64,000 nucleotides of DNA from JACVRM01 sp963755085 (GCA_963755085.1 CAVWIN010000004.1:62001-126000); one strand, 5' to 3'; shown: positions 42,678-51,559, counted from the stretch's first letter. Made by a program: numbers and translations. The notes: generated by a model not told the origin, from the letters alone.

Positions 42678-43987
42678 TAGATCCTGGTGACGGCGCTCGT
42701 CGTCGCCAGCGGCACGACGTTGCGCGTGTCCACGATCAGCTTGGCGTCGTCCCAGAGCGGCTGCTCGAGGAACTCGCTGTGCGGCGTCAGGACGACGACG
42801 CAATCCGCCTCGCGCACGGTCTCCGCCGTCCACGGCAGCGTCTCGTGTGTCGCGCCGTCGAGCTCGACCGTCGGCACCCAGTCGTCGCAGAAGACGACCT
42901 CGCCGCCGCGCTGGAGCAGCTGCCGCATGATCTCGAGGCTCGGCGACTCGCGCGTGTCGTGCACGTCCGGCTTGTACGCCATCCCGAGCAGGAGGATGCG
43001 CGAGGCCTTGATCGGCAGGCCGGCGTCGTTGAGCGCGTCGGAGATCTTGGACACGACGTAGATCGGCATCCGCGCATTGACCTCGTGCGCTGCCTCGATC
43101 AGCTGCGCCGAGTAGCCGTACTCGCGCAGACGCCAGGCGAGGTACTGGGGGACGATCGGGATGCAGTCGCCGCCGAGCCCCGGGCCGGGGTAGTGCGGCA
43201 TGAACGCGAACGGCTTCGTCGCCGCCGCCTCGATGACCTCCCAGGCAGAGATGCCGAGCCGGTCGCACATCAGCGCCAGCTCGTTCGCGAGCGCAATGTT
43301 GACGGCGCGGAACGTGTTCTCGTGGATCTTCGCCGTCTCGGCCACCATCGGGCTCGAGCACGGGACGATCGTGTCGACGATCTGCCGGTAGAGGAGCTCC
43401 GTGCGGCGCCGGCACTCCGGCGTGACGCCGGCGACGAGCTTCGGCGTGTTGTGGATGTTCCAGTTCTTGTTGCCCGGGTCGACGCGCTCGGGTGCGTAGC
43501 CCAGGAAGAAGTCCGAGCCGACCTCGCCGGCGGCGCGCTCGAGGATCGGCAGGACGATCTCCTCGGTCGTGCCGGGATACGTCGTCGACTGGAGCACGAC
43601 GAGCTGGCCGGGGCGCAGGTTCGCGGCCACCGACTCTGCCGCCGAGACGATGTAGGACAGGTCGGGCGAGCGCGTCTTCGACAGAGGCGTGGGCACGCAG
43701 ATCGTCAGCGCGTCGAGCTCCGAGACTGCCGCGTAGTCGGTCGTCGCGTGCAGCCGGCCGTCGAGCGGGCCGTAGCGCTCGGCCGGCACGTCGACCAGGT
43801 ACGAGCGCTTGTCGCGGACGGCCTGGACGCGCTGCTCGTTCAAATCCACGCCGGTGACCTGGAAACCCGCCTCGCCGAATGCCATGGCGAGCGGCAGACC
43901 GGCGTAGCCGAGCCCGACGATGCCGATCCTGGCCTCGCGCGTGGCGATGCGGTCGTCGAATGCGGATGTGGCGAGCGCTTCTGTCAT
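42677..43987 (-). CDS. UDP-sugar 6-dehydrogenase (WbpA/WecC-type nucleotide sugar dehydrogenase)
   Basis: A 436-residue enzyme with the three-domain layout: ARIGIVGLGYAGLPLAMAF (NAD), VLQSTTYPGTTEEIV, AETAKIHENTFRAVNIALAN, the catalytic Cys in GPGLGGDCIPIVP and LLLGMAYKPDVHDTRESP. The GLPLA and KIHENTFRAVNI motifs match the UDP-N-acetyl-hexosamine dehydrogenase branch rather than plain UDP-glucose dehydrogenase. It oxidises C6 twice to make a uronic acid. It is the first gene of the sugar-nucleotide operon, divergent from the wecA-like gene. Confidence 0.92.
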   Translation of the reverse strand: MTEALATSAFDDRIATREARIGIVGLGYAGLPLAMAFGEAGFQVTGVDLNEQRVQAVRDKRSYLVDVPAERYGPLDGRLHATTDYAAVSELDALTICVPTPLSKTRSPDLSYIVSAAESVAANLRPGQLVVLQSTTYPGTTEEIVLPILERAAGEVGSDFFLGYAPERVDPGNKNWNIHNTPKLVAGVTPECRRRTELLYRQIVDTIVPCSSPMVAETAKIHENTFRAVNIALANELALMCDRLGISAWEVIEAAATKPFAFMPHYPGPGLGGDCIPIVPQYLAWRLREYGYSAQLIEAAHEVNARMPIYVVSKISDALNDAGLPIKASRILLLGMAYKPDVHDTRESPSLEIMRQLLQRGGEVVFCDDWVPTVELDGATHETLPWTAETVREADCVVVLTPHSEFLEQPLWDDAKLIVDTRNVVPLATTSAVTRI

Positions 43988-44055
43988 GAGCGGCGGATGG
44001 TAGTCACACTATGAAACAGCCCGGGCGCCGGGTGTCGGCCCTCGGGGCACTCTGC

Positions 44056-44061
44056 TATACA
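44056..44061 (+). promoter_or_regulatory. -10-like TATACA for the wecA-like gene
   Basis: TATACA ends six bases before ATG 44068. It favours this ATG over the ATG at 44011, which lies upstream of the element. Confidence 0.45.
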
Positions 44062-44067
44062 CGGCGG

Positions 44068-45240
44068 ATGTCCTTCCAGGAGTCGGTTCGCGCCCTGGTG
44101 GTGGACAGTCCCGCGGCCATCGGCTTTGCCGTCGCGGCTGTCATCGTCGTTGCGCTGACCCCGCTGGTGGGCCGCATCGCTCCCTTCGTCGGCGGCATCG
44201 ACGACCGGGCCGACCGGCCGCGCGTACACAAGCGGCCGGTGCCGCGGATCGGCGGCGTCGCCATCGTCACCGCCGTCGCGATCTGCGCGTTCATCTGGGT
44301 CGACATGACCGGGCCGTGGCGGGGGATCATGGCCGGCTTCCTGCTCGCTGCGGCGATCGGCTTCGTGGACGACGTCCGCGGCATCCCGCCGAGCGTCAAG
44401 ATGGGCGCGATCGTCGCGGTCGCGTGCATCCCGGTCATCGGCTACGACGTGACGTTCAACCACGTGACGCTGCCGCTCGTCGGCGACCACGATCTGGGCT
44501 GGGTTGCCTACCCGATCACGATCCTCTTTATCGCGGCCGTCTCGAACCTCGTGAACCTGATCGACGGAATGGACGGGCTCGCCGCCGGCATCGTCGGCAT
44601 CGCGGCCTGCTCCTACGCCATCCTCGGCGCTTCGTTCGGACGTGAGAACGCGGCGGTGCTGTCCGCGATCGTGTGTGGCGCGACGCTCGCGTTCCTCGTC
44701 TTCAACTACCACCCGGCGCGAATCTTCATGGGCGACACGGGGGCGCTCTCGCTCGGCTTCCTGCTGGCGGCGATCGCGGTGCAGGGCGTCATGAAGACGG
44801 CGGCGACCGTCGCGCTCGTCGGCCCGCTGCTCGTGCTCGCGGTGCCGATCTTCGACACGTCGTTCGTCGTGCTGAAGCGGCTCAAGTACCACCGGCCGCC
44901 GTGGAGCGCCGACCAGAACCACTTCTACCACCGGTTCATGCGCATCGGCCTGTCGCAGCGGCGGACCGCCGCCTACCTGCATCTCTGGGCGGCGTTGCTC
45001 TCCGCGTACGCGATCCTGCTGCGCTTCGCGCCGCCGCGGCCACACGGCGTCTGGGACCTCCGCAACACGATTCTCGCCCTCGCCGGCGGTCTGATCGTGG
45101 TCGCGACCTCGATCTGGATGGTCTACACGCTCGAGATCCTCAAGCAGCGCCACCTCGAGGCGCTGCGCCTCAAGCGGCCCGTGCCGGAAGAAGATCGCGA
45201 GGAAGTCGCCGAGCGGACGCTCACGGCCGGGCGTCGGTAA
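44068..45240 (+). CDS. Undecaprenyl-phosphate sugar-1-phosphate transferase (WecA/TagO family)
   Basis: A 390-residue polytopic membrane enzyme: RPRVHKRPVPRIGGVAIV, the Asp-rich AAAIGFVDDVRGIPPSVK, NLVNLIDGMDGLAAGI, FNYHPARIFMGDTGALSLG and the cytoplasmic HH-type loop YHRPPWSADQNHFYHRFM. These are the catalytic motifs of the family that loads GlcNAc-1-P or a related sugar onto undecaprenyl phosphate, the first lipid-linked step of surface polysaccharide or teichoic acid synthesis. A charged C-terminal tail follows. The 3' end overlaps the convergent DUF354 gene by 20 bases. Confidence 0.93.
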   Translation: MSFQESVRALVVDSPAAIGFAVAAVIVVALTPLVGRIAPFVGGIDDRADRPRVHKRPVPRIGGVAIVTAVAICAFIWVDMTGPWRGIMAGFLLAAAIGFVDDVRGIPPSVKMGAIVAVACIPVIGYDVTFNHVTLPLVGDHDLGWVAYPITILFIAAVSNLVNLIDGMDGLAAGIVGIAACSYAILGASFGRENAAVLSAIVCGATLAFLVFNYHPARIFMGDTGALSLGFLLAAIAVQGVMKTAATVALVGPLLVLAVPIFDTSFVVLKRLKYHRPPWSADQNHFYHRFMRIGLSQRRTAAYLHLWAALLSAYAILLRFAPPRPHGVWDLRNTILALAGGLIVVATSIWMVYTLEILKQRHLEALRLKRPVPEEDREEVAERTLTAGRR

Positions 45241-46244
45241 CGGCCCAGCGCAGGAGCTCGGCCGGGTCGCGGCGCACGCGGTTGCGCCACGCCTCCGGGT
45301 CGGGCTTCTTGCGGATCTCGAGGTGCGGCCGGGTCCGTCAGCATCCGCAGACGGCCGTCGGCGATCAGCTGCTCGTCGACGGCGCCGGGGCGCCCCTCGA
45401 AGATCGACCAGACCGGCGTGCCGAGCACCGCCGCCTCGCGGTTCATCGTCCCGCCGGCGGAGACGAGCAGATCGGCGAGCGCGACCAGGCTGCGGCCGTC
45501 GACGGTCTCCCGGGGGACGAGCACGCGGGGCAGCGCGAGCGCAGCGATCGCCTCCGCCTGCTCGGGGGTGCGGCTGACGACGACCGCCTGCGCGTCGCCG
45601 GCGTCCGAGATGCGCTGCAGGAGACGGGGGAGGAGCGGGTTCTCGGAGCCGCCGAGGTAGAGCGCGTACGACGGGGCGGTGCGGATCACGCAGACGACCT
45701 GCGACGGGTCGGCGCCGACCTGCTCGAGCACGGCGATGTCCGGCTCGAAGTCGGCGAGGAAGTACTCCTCCTTCAGCCCCGGGTAGCGGACGAGCTTCGG
45801 CGGCCGGGCGCCGTAGCGCGCGAGCCGCGCGGCGGGGATCGCGTCGGGGACGAGCACGCGCGTCGCCAGCCGGCAGTTGACGTGGTGCTGGAGCGACGCC
45901 CACTCGTAGTCGAACATCGTCGTGTTCGGGACGCGGAGCAGCCGGCAGACCGGCGGCAGGTCGGTCGAGCCGTGCGCGAGCCCGCGGTCGATGCCGCGAC
46001 CGCGCGCCCAGCGCAGGAGCGCCGGAACGCGCGAGGCGGCGGCCTCCGCCTTGCCCAGCCGGCCCGCGCCGCCGTGGTGCCCGATCACCTCGGCGTGGCG
46101 CCCCCAGCGGTCGAGCATCGCCACCGTCTGCGAGAGCGGCCGGGCGGTCAGCTCGACCTCGTGGCCCTGCTCCTCGAGCAGCTCGACGAGCGGGCGCAGC
46201 ACCTGCACGTGCGCCGTGTTCGTGAAGTCGACCCAGACCCGCAC
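45221..46244 (-). pseudogene. DUF354 glycosyltransferase-like protein, +1 frameshift near 45325
   Basis: GTG 46244 starts RVWVDFTNTAHVQVLRPLVE, the DUF354 opening. The protein continues with HGSTDLPPVCRLLRVPNTTMFDYEW and a nucleotide-binding C-terminal half (VVSRTPEQAEAIAAL, DLLVSAGGTMNREAAVLGTP). At about 45325 one extra base shifts the frame; the corrected frame reads LEIRKKPDPEAWRNRV and stops at 45221-45223, giving 340 residues. DUF354 proteins resemble GT-B glycosyltransferases (MurG/WecB-like) found in archaeal and bacterial polysaccharide loci. The uncorrected frame runs on through the wecA-like gene antisense. Confidence 0.8.
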
Positions 46245-46251
46245 GGCGGCG

Positions 46252-46257
46252 ATCGTA
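46252..46257 (-). promoter_or_regulatory. -10 element (TACGAT) for the DUF354 gene
   Basis: Read on the minus strand, TACGAT ends seven bases before GTG 46244; predicted leaderless start. Confidence 0.5.
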
Positions 46258-46394
46258 GGCGTCAGGGGCCATGGACATCCATGAAACGGGCGCGTCGCCG
46301 TCCGTCCACAGGGTGTCCGCGCACGCCCGGCTTGTAAGAACTCTGTTCGGTTCCCTGGTCGCGGCCCCGCCGGGGCTGTACGTTCGGCCAGGTC

Positions 46395-47990
46395 GTGCTC
46401 GGTCGAGTCGCCGTCCTCGCCGTTCTCGCTGCTGCGCTCGCGTCGCCTGCGGTCGCGGCCACCCAGGCGCAGAAGGATGCCGCCGCGGCCACGCGCGGGA
46501 TCAACCAGGCGCTCATCGCGGGTCGGCTCGACGCCGAGGCGGCGGGGCAGTACCGCGCCTCGGTCAACCGCGCCCTGGCGACGTGGAACCGCCTGCCCGG
46601 CGACCGGGCGAAGAACCTGGCCGGCGCGCTCCACGACGCCGCTGCACTCGCGAACCGCTACGACGGGCCGCGTGCCCTCACCCTCTTCGGCACCCTCGAC
46701 GTCAACACCGACTACCTCGGGGCGAAGGCGGCGCCGCGCTCGACGCTGGACATCTCCGACGCCGACGGCGTCGTCTACCGCTGGTTCCCCGGCCACGGCT
46801 TCCAGTTCCACCCGCTGGCGAATGCCTCGAAGCTCAGCAACCTCGCGCCGGCGTTCGACTCGGCGCCCGCCGCCAGCCTCGCCGTGGCGCTGCTCGACCG
46901 CGCCGAGCCGACCGCGAACGGCGGCCTCGCGTGGGAATACCTGTTCCCCTTCGGCGGCGGCCGCCCGCCCTGGACGTCGGGGATGGCGCAGGCCGCGGCC
47001 GCGCAGGCGTACTCGCGCGTCGCGACGAGCTTCGACGATCCGACCTACCTGGACACCGCCGCCCGCGCGTTCACCGCGGCGAAGGCGCTCGCGCGCGAGC
47101 TGCCGGTCGGACCGTGGGTGCGGCTCTACAGCTTCTCCTCGCTGACGGTCCTGAACGCGCAGCTCCAGACCGCGCTCTCGATCGCGGAGTACGCGCGCAC
47201 CTCCGGCGACCCGAGTGCCGCGCTCTTCGCCGACAAGCTCATGTCGTCGGCGGCGGCGATGCTGCCGCAGTTCGACACCGGCTCCTGGTCGCTCTACTCG
47301 CTCGGCGGCACCGAGGCGTCGCTCCACTACCACAGGTACGTCGTCGACCTGCTCAACCGCCTGTCCCAGCTCGACGACCGCCCGGAGTGGCCGGAGTACG
47401 CGACCCTGTTCGGCGACGACCTGACGACGCCGCCCGACGTCACGCCGGTCTCCGCCGTCAAGGTCGTCTATCCGCTCCCGCGCGACGGCTTCCGCGACCA
47501 GGCCTCCGTCACCTTCCAGCTCTCGAAGACCGCCACGGTGCGGCTCGCCGTCGCCGGCGAGCGCCGGCCCTACACCCTCCGGCCGGGGCGGCACACGCTC
47601 ACCTGGGACCCGGGCACGCGGCCGGCGCAGGCCTACGCCGCCAAGCTCGTCGCCACGGACATCGCCGGGAACACGACCGAGATCCCGGTCGGCCCGTTCG
47701 AGGTACGCCGTGACACGACCCCGCCGGACGTCTCCGCGACGCTCGCCGCGGGCCGCGTCTCCTGGACGGCGGCCGACGAAGAGACGCCGTGGGTTCGCCT
47801 CCGCGTCCGCTTCTCGAACGGCGCCGGGAGCAAGACGGTCGACCTGGGCACGCGCCGCCTGAACGGCTCGGCGAAGCTCGCCGTCCCGGACGGCCGCTGG
47901 GGCGCCACCCTGCTCGCCGCCGACTCGACCGGCAACGCGACGACCGTGTCGCTGGGCTACGTCGAGAAGAACGCGAGCTCGGCGCCGTAA
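46395..47990 (+). CDS. Secreted D-glucuronyl C5-epimerase-like protein
   Basis: A 531-residue protein with a signal peptide (VAVLAVLAAALASPAVAA, cleavage near residue 22), an alpha-helical domain of about residues 30-350, and Ig-like beta domains to the end (VTFQLSKTATVRLAV, RRDTTPPDVSATL). The helical domain carries the C5-epimerase signature: VRLYSFSSLTVLNAQLQTALS, then LPQFDTGSWSLYSLGG and SLHYHRYVVDLLNRL. In animal and bacterial relatives these residues bind the uronate and flip D-glucuronate to L-iduronate in the polymer. Its place beside a UDP-sugar dehydrogenase and lipid-linked transferase suggests it modifies the exported glycan. Confidence 0.85.
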   Translation: MLGRVAVLAVLAAALASPAVAATQAQKDAAAATRGINQALIAGRLDAEAAGQYRASVNRALATWNRLPGDRAKNLAGALHDAAALANRYDGPRALTLFGTLDVNTDYLGAKAAPRSTLDISDADGVVYRWFPGHGFQFHPLANASKLSNLAPAFDSAPAASLAVALLDRAEPTANGGLAWEYLFPFGGGRPPWTSGMAQAAAAQAYSRVATSFDDPTYLDTAARAFTAAKALARELPVGPWVRLYSFSSLTVLNAQLQTALSIAEYARTSGDPSAALFADKLMSSAAAMLPQFDTGSWSLYSLGGTEASLHYHRYVVDLLNRLSQLDDRPEWPEYATLFGDDLTTPPDVTPVSAVKVVYPLPRDGFRDQASVTFQLSKTATVRLAVAGERRPYTLRPGRHTLTWDPGTRPAQAYAAKLVATDIAGNTTEIPVGPFEVRRDTTPPDVSATLAAGRVSWTAADEETPWVRLRVRFSNGAGSKTVDLGTRRLNGSAKLAVPDGRWGATLLAADSTGNATTVSLGYVEKNASSAP

Positions 47991-48442
47991 GCCTGGCGCG
48001 TGCCCGCTCTGCGCAGGCCCGCCTTCTCGAGCACCCGGATCGACGCGGCGTTGTCCGCGAACGCGTAGGCGACCACGCGCGGCAGGCCGTCCGCGAGCCC
48101 GGCCGCGACGCACGCGCTCGCCGCCTCGGTCGCGATGCCCTGCCCCCACCAGCGGCGCGCGAGGTGGTACGCGACCTCGATGTCCGGGCCTGTTCCCTGG
48201 ACGGGGATCAGCCCGCAGACGCCGACGACCTCGCCCGAGGCGCGTTCCTCCACCGCCCAGAGGGCGAGCTCCTTGCGCAGGTGGCGAGCCATCCGTGTCC
48301 GCGTCTCGTCGACCGAGGACGAGGGCTCCGCCGGGAGGAAGCGGAACACCTCCGGGTCGCCCCACGCCTGGTGCAGCGCCTCGGCGTCCTCCTCGCGCAG
48401 CGCCCGGATCGTCAGCCGCTCGGTCTGGATCGGGAGCCTCAC
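47957..48442 (-). CDS. GNAT acetyltransferase, RimJ/RimL-like
   Basis: A 161-residue acetyltransferase: IQTERLTIRALREEDAEALH is the RimJ/L-type start, followed by IEVAYHLARRWWGQGIATEAASA (acetyl-CoA loop), and NAASIRVLEKAGLRRAG is the last motif. The substrate is unknown; the subgroup includes ribosomal-protein and small-molecule acetylases. GTG 48442 overlaps the stop of the upstream hydrolase. The 3' end overlaps the convergent C5-epimerase gene by 34 bases. Confidence 0.87.
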   Translation of the reverse strand: MRLPIQTERLTIRALREEDAEALHQAWGDPEVFRFLPAEPSSSVDETRTRMARHLRKELALWAVEERASGEVVGVCGLIPVQGTGPDIEVAYHLARRWWGQGIATEAASACVAAGLADGLPRVVAYAFADNAASIRVLEKAGLRRAGTRQAYGAELAFFST

Positions 48443-49185
48443 CGCCGGTCGCTCCGCAGGAAGGCGGCGAAGACGTCGTTGAACCCCGGCGCCCACTGCA
48501 CGCCGTGCCCGGCGCCCGGGAGGACGGCCCGCTCGGCGCCGAGCTCGCGCTCCAGCACGTCGCACACGGCTTCGTAGGCCGGGTGGCCGCCGCTCGAGCA
48601 CACGAGCACCGGGAAGCCCGCCTGCGCCAGCGCGTCGAGTCGGATCTCGGCCTCCCACGGCTTCTGCTCGGCCATCAGGGCCCGCGCGCCTTGCTCCTCC
48701 CCCGGCGCGACGACCGCCGGGACCCGGCCCTCGGGGCCGAAGACGGCGGCGAAGCCCGCGACGAAATCGTCCACGTCCGCGAGGCCGTACAGGGCCTCGT
48801 AGGCCGCGACGGTCTCGTCGACGGCCGGATCGCCGCGGGCGATGCCCAGGCACGGCGGCTCGATGACGGTCAGCGACCGCACCGCTTCCGGCCTGCGAGC
48901 CGCCGCGAGCAGCGCGATCACACCGCCGTACGAGAACCCGGCCAGGTGCGCGCCGCTGCCGAGCAGGTCGGCCATCTCGCCCGCCTGCACGTCGAGGTCG
49001 ATCGAGTGGTCTAAGTCGTTCACGGCGATCGGCGGGTTCGGTGGATAGCCGGGCCGGTCGGGAAGGATGAGCGTGAACGCATCGGCGAGCCTCAGCTGGC
49101 GCGTCCAGGTGGAGCTGTTCTGGATACTCCCGTGGACGAGCACGACCGGCGGTCCGGAGCCGGTTCGGCGCACGTTGAACCCCAT
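48439..49185 (-). CDS. Alpha/beta hydrolase
   Basis: A 248-residue hydrolase: VVLVHGSIQNSSTW (oxyanion strand), nucleophile elbow GFSYGG, and the catalytic His in LPGAGHGVQWAP. The acid residue is less obvious (the usual strand reads LVCSSGGHPAYE), so the triad is only partly confirmed. The substrate is unknown. ATG 49185 is seven bases from TACGCT on the minus strand. Confidence 0.82.
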   Translation of the reverse strand: MGFNVRRTGSGPPVVLVHGSIQNSSTWTRQLRLADAFTLILPDRPGYPPNPPIAVNDLDHSIDLDVQAGEMADLLGSGAHLAGFSYGGVIALLAAARRPEAVRSLTVIEPPCLGIARGDPAVDETVAAYEALYGLADVDDFVAGFAAVFGPEGRVPAVVAPGEEQGARALMAEQKPWEAEIRLDALAQAGFPVLVCSSGGHPAYEAVCDVLERELGAERAVLPGAGHGVQWAPGFNDVFAAFLRSDRR

Positions 49186-49192
49186 CGCGGGG

Positions 49193-49198
49193 AGCGTA
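49193..49198 (-). promoter_or_regulatory. -10 element (TACGCT) for the hydrolase-GNAT pair
   Basis: Read on the minus strand, TACGCT ends seven bases before ATG 49185; predicted leaderless start. Confidence 0.5.
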
Positions 49199-49240
49199 CA
49201 AGGGCGAGCGTTTTCGGCTCAGATAAGCGGGTTTGGCCTG

Positions 49241-49270
49241 TTACAAGCTCCACTCTCGCTTTGGTATGCT
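49241..49270 (+). promoter_or_regulatory. Promoter of the ATP synthase operon
   Basis: TTACAA (49241-49246) and TATGCT (49265-49270) are separated by 18 bases. The predicted transcript start is two or three bases before ATG 49280, so the first gene has almost no leader. Confidence 0.6.
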
Positions 49271-49279
49271 CGCGGCCGG

Positions 49280-49486
49280 ATGGAGCCCGCCCCCCGCTCG
49301 TCCTTCCAGCCCGCAGCCGCGGGCGGTTTGCTGCTTGCGGCCACTGCCGTGTGCACCGGCGTGGGCGCAGCCGTGGGCGCGGCGGCCGGATCCGCCGGGA
49401 TCGGCGCGCTCGCAGGCGCCGCGGTCGGCATCCCTGTCGGCACCTACGCCGTCTACCGCCGCTACAACGGGGACTTGAGCACGTGA
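49280..49486 (+). CDS. Small membrane protein heading the ATP synthase operon (AtpZ-like position)
   Basis: A 68-residue product with two hydrophobic, Gly/Ala-rich segments (GGLLLAATAVCTGVGAAVGA and AGIGALAGAAVGIPVGTYAV) and a charged end (YRRYNGD). Size and position match the AtpZ/AtpQ-type accessory proteins, thought to assist ion supply or assembly of F0. The sequence is too simple for a firm family call. Its stop overlaps the next start (GTGA). Confidence 0.65.
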   Translation: MEPAPRSSFQPAAAGGLLLAATAVCTGVGAAVGAAAGSAGIGALAGAAVGIPVGTYAVYRRYNGDLST

Positions 49487-49872
49487 TCGACCGTACCGTT
49501 TCGACCCCGCGCCCGGTGCCCGGGCGCCTGCTCCCCCTGAGCGCAGCCGGCGCCGTGATCGCGCTCGCCCTGCCGGTGTTCCTGATCGCCGGGTGGCCGC
49601 TCGCGGGCTGGGCGCTCGGCGCGGTGCTCTGGGTGGGCGGCGAGCTGCTCGGGCTGATCCTCACGCGGGTCCGCGCAAGCTCGCCCGGCAACGCCGGCGC
49701 CGGTGTGCAGGGGGTCGGGATGATGTTCCGCGGGATCGCGGTCATGGTCGTGCTCCTCGCCGTCGTCGCCTCGAACACGAGCGTCGGGGTCTCCGCGGCG
49801 ATCGTCTACGCGCTCGCCTACACGCTCGAGCTGATGCTCTCGCTCGTCACCTACTTCGGCAGCCCGGAATGA
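49483..49872 (+). CDS. ATP synthase subunit I-like membrane protein
   Basis: A 129-residue protein with four predicted helices (LSAAGAVIALALPVFLIAG, WALGAVLWVGGELLGLIL, FRGIAVMVVLLAVVA, AAIVYALAYTLELMLSLV). It lies directly before atpB, where AtpI is normally found; AtpI assists c-ring assembly. Start GTG 49483 overlaps the preceding stop, and its own stop overlaps the atpB ATG, so translation is coupled throughout. Confidence 0.75.
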   Translation: MIDRTVSTPRPVPGRLLPLSAAGAVIALALPVFLIAGWPLAGWALGAVLWVGGELLGLILTRVRASSPGNAGAGVQGVGMMFRGIAVMVVLLAVVASNTSVGVSAAIVYALAYTLELMLSLVTYFGSPE

Positions 49873-50744
49873 AGCGCCTCGTCGCCGCGCTCTCGCTGCT
49901 CATGCTCGCCCTGCCGTCGCCCGCGATGGCGAAGGGCCAGTTCCACCCAGAGAACGAGTTCGAGCTGCACCCGTGGGTGTCGATCCACATCGGCCCGCTC
50001 GACATGTCGATCAACAAGGCCGTCGTCTACCTGCTGCTCGGTGCGCTCGTGACGATCCTCCTTGCCTGGTTCCTGCTCCGCTTCCGGCTCAGCAGCGAGC
50101 CCGGCAAGCGCCAGACGGTCGGCGAGTGGGTCTACGACATCGCGCAGGTGCAGGTCGCCGAGCAGGGCCTGCCGACCAAGGGCATGCGGCTCTGGTTCCC
50201 GTACGTCTTCACGCTGCTGTTGTTCATCTGGACGGTCAACATCCTCGGCTTCATCCCACTCCCGCTCACCGGCGAGACGTGGCACGGCATCCCCGTCTGG
50301 GGCATCTACGCGGCGACGTCACAGCTGTCCGTGACGCTGGCCCTCGCGCTCCTGACGTTCACCTTCACGCACGTGGAGGGCATCCGGTACAACGGCGGGC
50401 GCCGCTACTTCGCGAGCTGGATGCCGAGCGGGATGCCCAAGTTCTCGGTGAAATGGGCGATTCCGCTGAGCTTGCTCTATCTGCTCGAGATCATCGGGCA
50501 GTTCATGCGGTTGCTCTCGCTGAGCGTCCGCCTCTTCGCGAACATGCTCGCCGGCCACATCCTGATCCTGACCTTCATCGGGCTGATCTTCGTGGCCGAG
50601 CAGGCGTTCACCGCAATCGCGCTCGTGCCGATCGCGGCCATCTTCTACCTCTTCGAGGTCCTCATCGTCGTTTCGATCCAGGCGTTCATCTTCGCCGCCC
50701 TGTCCGCCATCTACATCGGCTCGGCCATCGAGCCACAGCACTAA
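49869..50744 (+). CDS. atpB: ATP synthase F0 subunit a
   Basis: A 291-residue subunit with an N-terminal signal-like helix ending PSPAMA, a periplasmic FELHPWVSIHIG segment, and the membrane bundle. The key proton-channel Arg lies in LLSLSVRLFANMLAGH, with the second half-channel helix VLIVVSIQAFIFAALSAIYI. It forms the proton path against the c-ring. Its stop is followed by AAGGAGGA for atpE. Confidence 0.95.
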   Translation: MKRLVAALSLLMLALPSPAMAKGQFHPENEFELHPWVSIHIGPLDMSINKAVVYLLLGALVTILLAWFLLRFRLSSEPGKRQTVGEWVYDIAQVQVAEQGLPTKGMRLWFPYVFTLLLFIWTVNILGFIPLPLTGETWHGIPVWGIYAATSQLSVTLALALLTFTFTHVEGIRYNGGRRYFASWMPSGMPKFSVKWAIPLSLLYLLEIIGQFMRLLSLSVRLFANMLAGHILILTFIGLIFVAEQAFTAIALVPIAAIFYLFEVLIVVSIQAFIFAALSAIYIGSAIEPQH

Positions 50745-50755
50745 GGAGGAACTGC

Positions 50756-51025
50756 ATGCTCGGTCTCATCACGCCCCTGCTTGCGCAGGCCGACAACGGC
50801 GCCAACGCCGGCAAGGCGATCGCGCTGGCGCTGGGCGTCGGCCTCGGCGCCCTCGGCGCCGGCGTCGGCATCGGCAACATCTTCGGCTCGATGATCTCGG
50901 CCGTGGCCCGCCAGCCCGAGCTGCGCGGCGAGCTGCAGGGCATCCAGTGGCTCGGGTTCGCGCTCACCGAGGCCGTCGTCTTCTACGGCCTGCTCGGCTC
51001 ACTGCTCGCCTACGTCCTCGTCTAG
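50756..51025 (+). CDS. atpE: ATP synthase F0 subunit c
   Basis: An 89-residue hairpin: helix one has the Gly motif (GVGLGALGAGVGIGN), the loop is ARQPELRG, and helix two contains the ion-binding Glu in GFALTEAVVFYGLLG. The Gln and Ser/Thr ligands of sodium-type c-subunits are absent, so it is proton-driven. AAGGAGGA lies six bases before ATG 50756, the strongest ribosome site in the operon, as expected for a subunit needed in many copies. Confidence 0.96.
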   Translation: MLGLITPLLAQADNGANAGKAIALALGVGLGALGAGVGIGNIFGSMISAVARQPELRGELQGIQWLGFALTEAVVFYGLLGSLLAYVLV

Positions 51026-51028
51026 CCG

Positions 51029-51559
51029 ATGAACGTCGTCGCCTCATCCGGCCTGATCAAGGTCATCCCGGGCCTGATGGTCTGGACCCTCATCGCCTTC
51101 GGGATCACGCTCTTCGTACTGTCGAAGTGGATCTTCCCGCCCGTGCAGAAGGCGATCGACACGCGCCGCGATCGGATCCTCGAGGCCCTGAACGAGGCCG
51201 ACCACGCCCGCGACGAGGCGCGCAAGCTGCTCGAGGAGCACCGCGCCCTGATCGGCCAGGCGCGCGGCGAGGCGGAGCGCATCCTCGCTGACGCCCGCGA
51301 GGTCGCCGATTCGCAGCGCGAGCGCGTCCGGAACGAGATCGAGGAGGACAGGCAGCGCCGGCTCGAGGAGACCAACCGCCAGATCCAGGCGGAGACCAGG
51401 CGCGCGCTCGAGCAGATCCGCTCGGAGGTCGCCGCGCTGACGCTCGTGGCCACGAGCCGCGTGACCGGCAAGGTGCTAGACAGCGAGGACCACCGCCGGC
51501 TGATCGAGAGCGCCGTGAGAGACCTCGACTTCTCGCAGCTGGAGGCTGACCGCAACTGA
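51029..51559 (+). CDS. atpF: ATP synthase F0 subunit b
   Basis: A 176-residue subunit: one membrane helix (GLMVWTLIAFGITLFVLSKW) and a long charged helix (VQKAIDTRRDRILEALNEAD onward) that forms the peripheral stalk with delta. It is a single b, not the b-delta fusion of mycobacteria. It starts at ATG 51029, three bases after atpE. Confidence 0.94.
   Translation: MNVVASSGLIKVIPGLMVWTLIAFGITLFVLSKWIFPPVQKAIDTRRDRILEALNEADHARDEARKLLEEHRALIGQARGEAERILADAREVADSQRERVRNEIEEDRQRRLEETNRQIQAETRRALEQIRSEVAALTLVATSRVTGKVLDSEDHRRLIESAVRDLDFSQLEADRN

Noticed and set aside
45123..48365. 1080-residue minus-strand open frame
   Set aside because: Only its DUF354 part is real. The rest is the antisense shadow of the C5-epimerase gene plus the tail after a frameshift, typical for high-G+C DNA.
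50756..51025. Sodium-driven ATP synthase
   Set aside because: The c-subunit has the Glu but not the Gln and Ser/Thr ligands needed for sodium.
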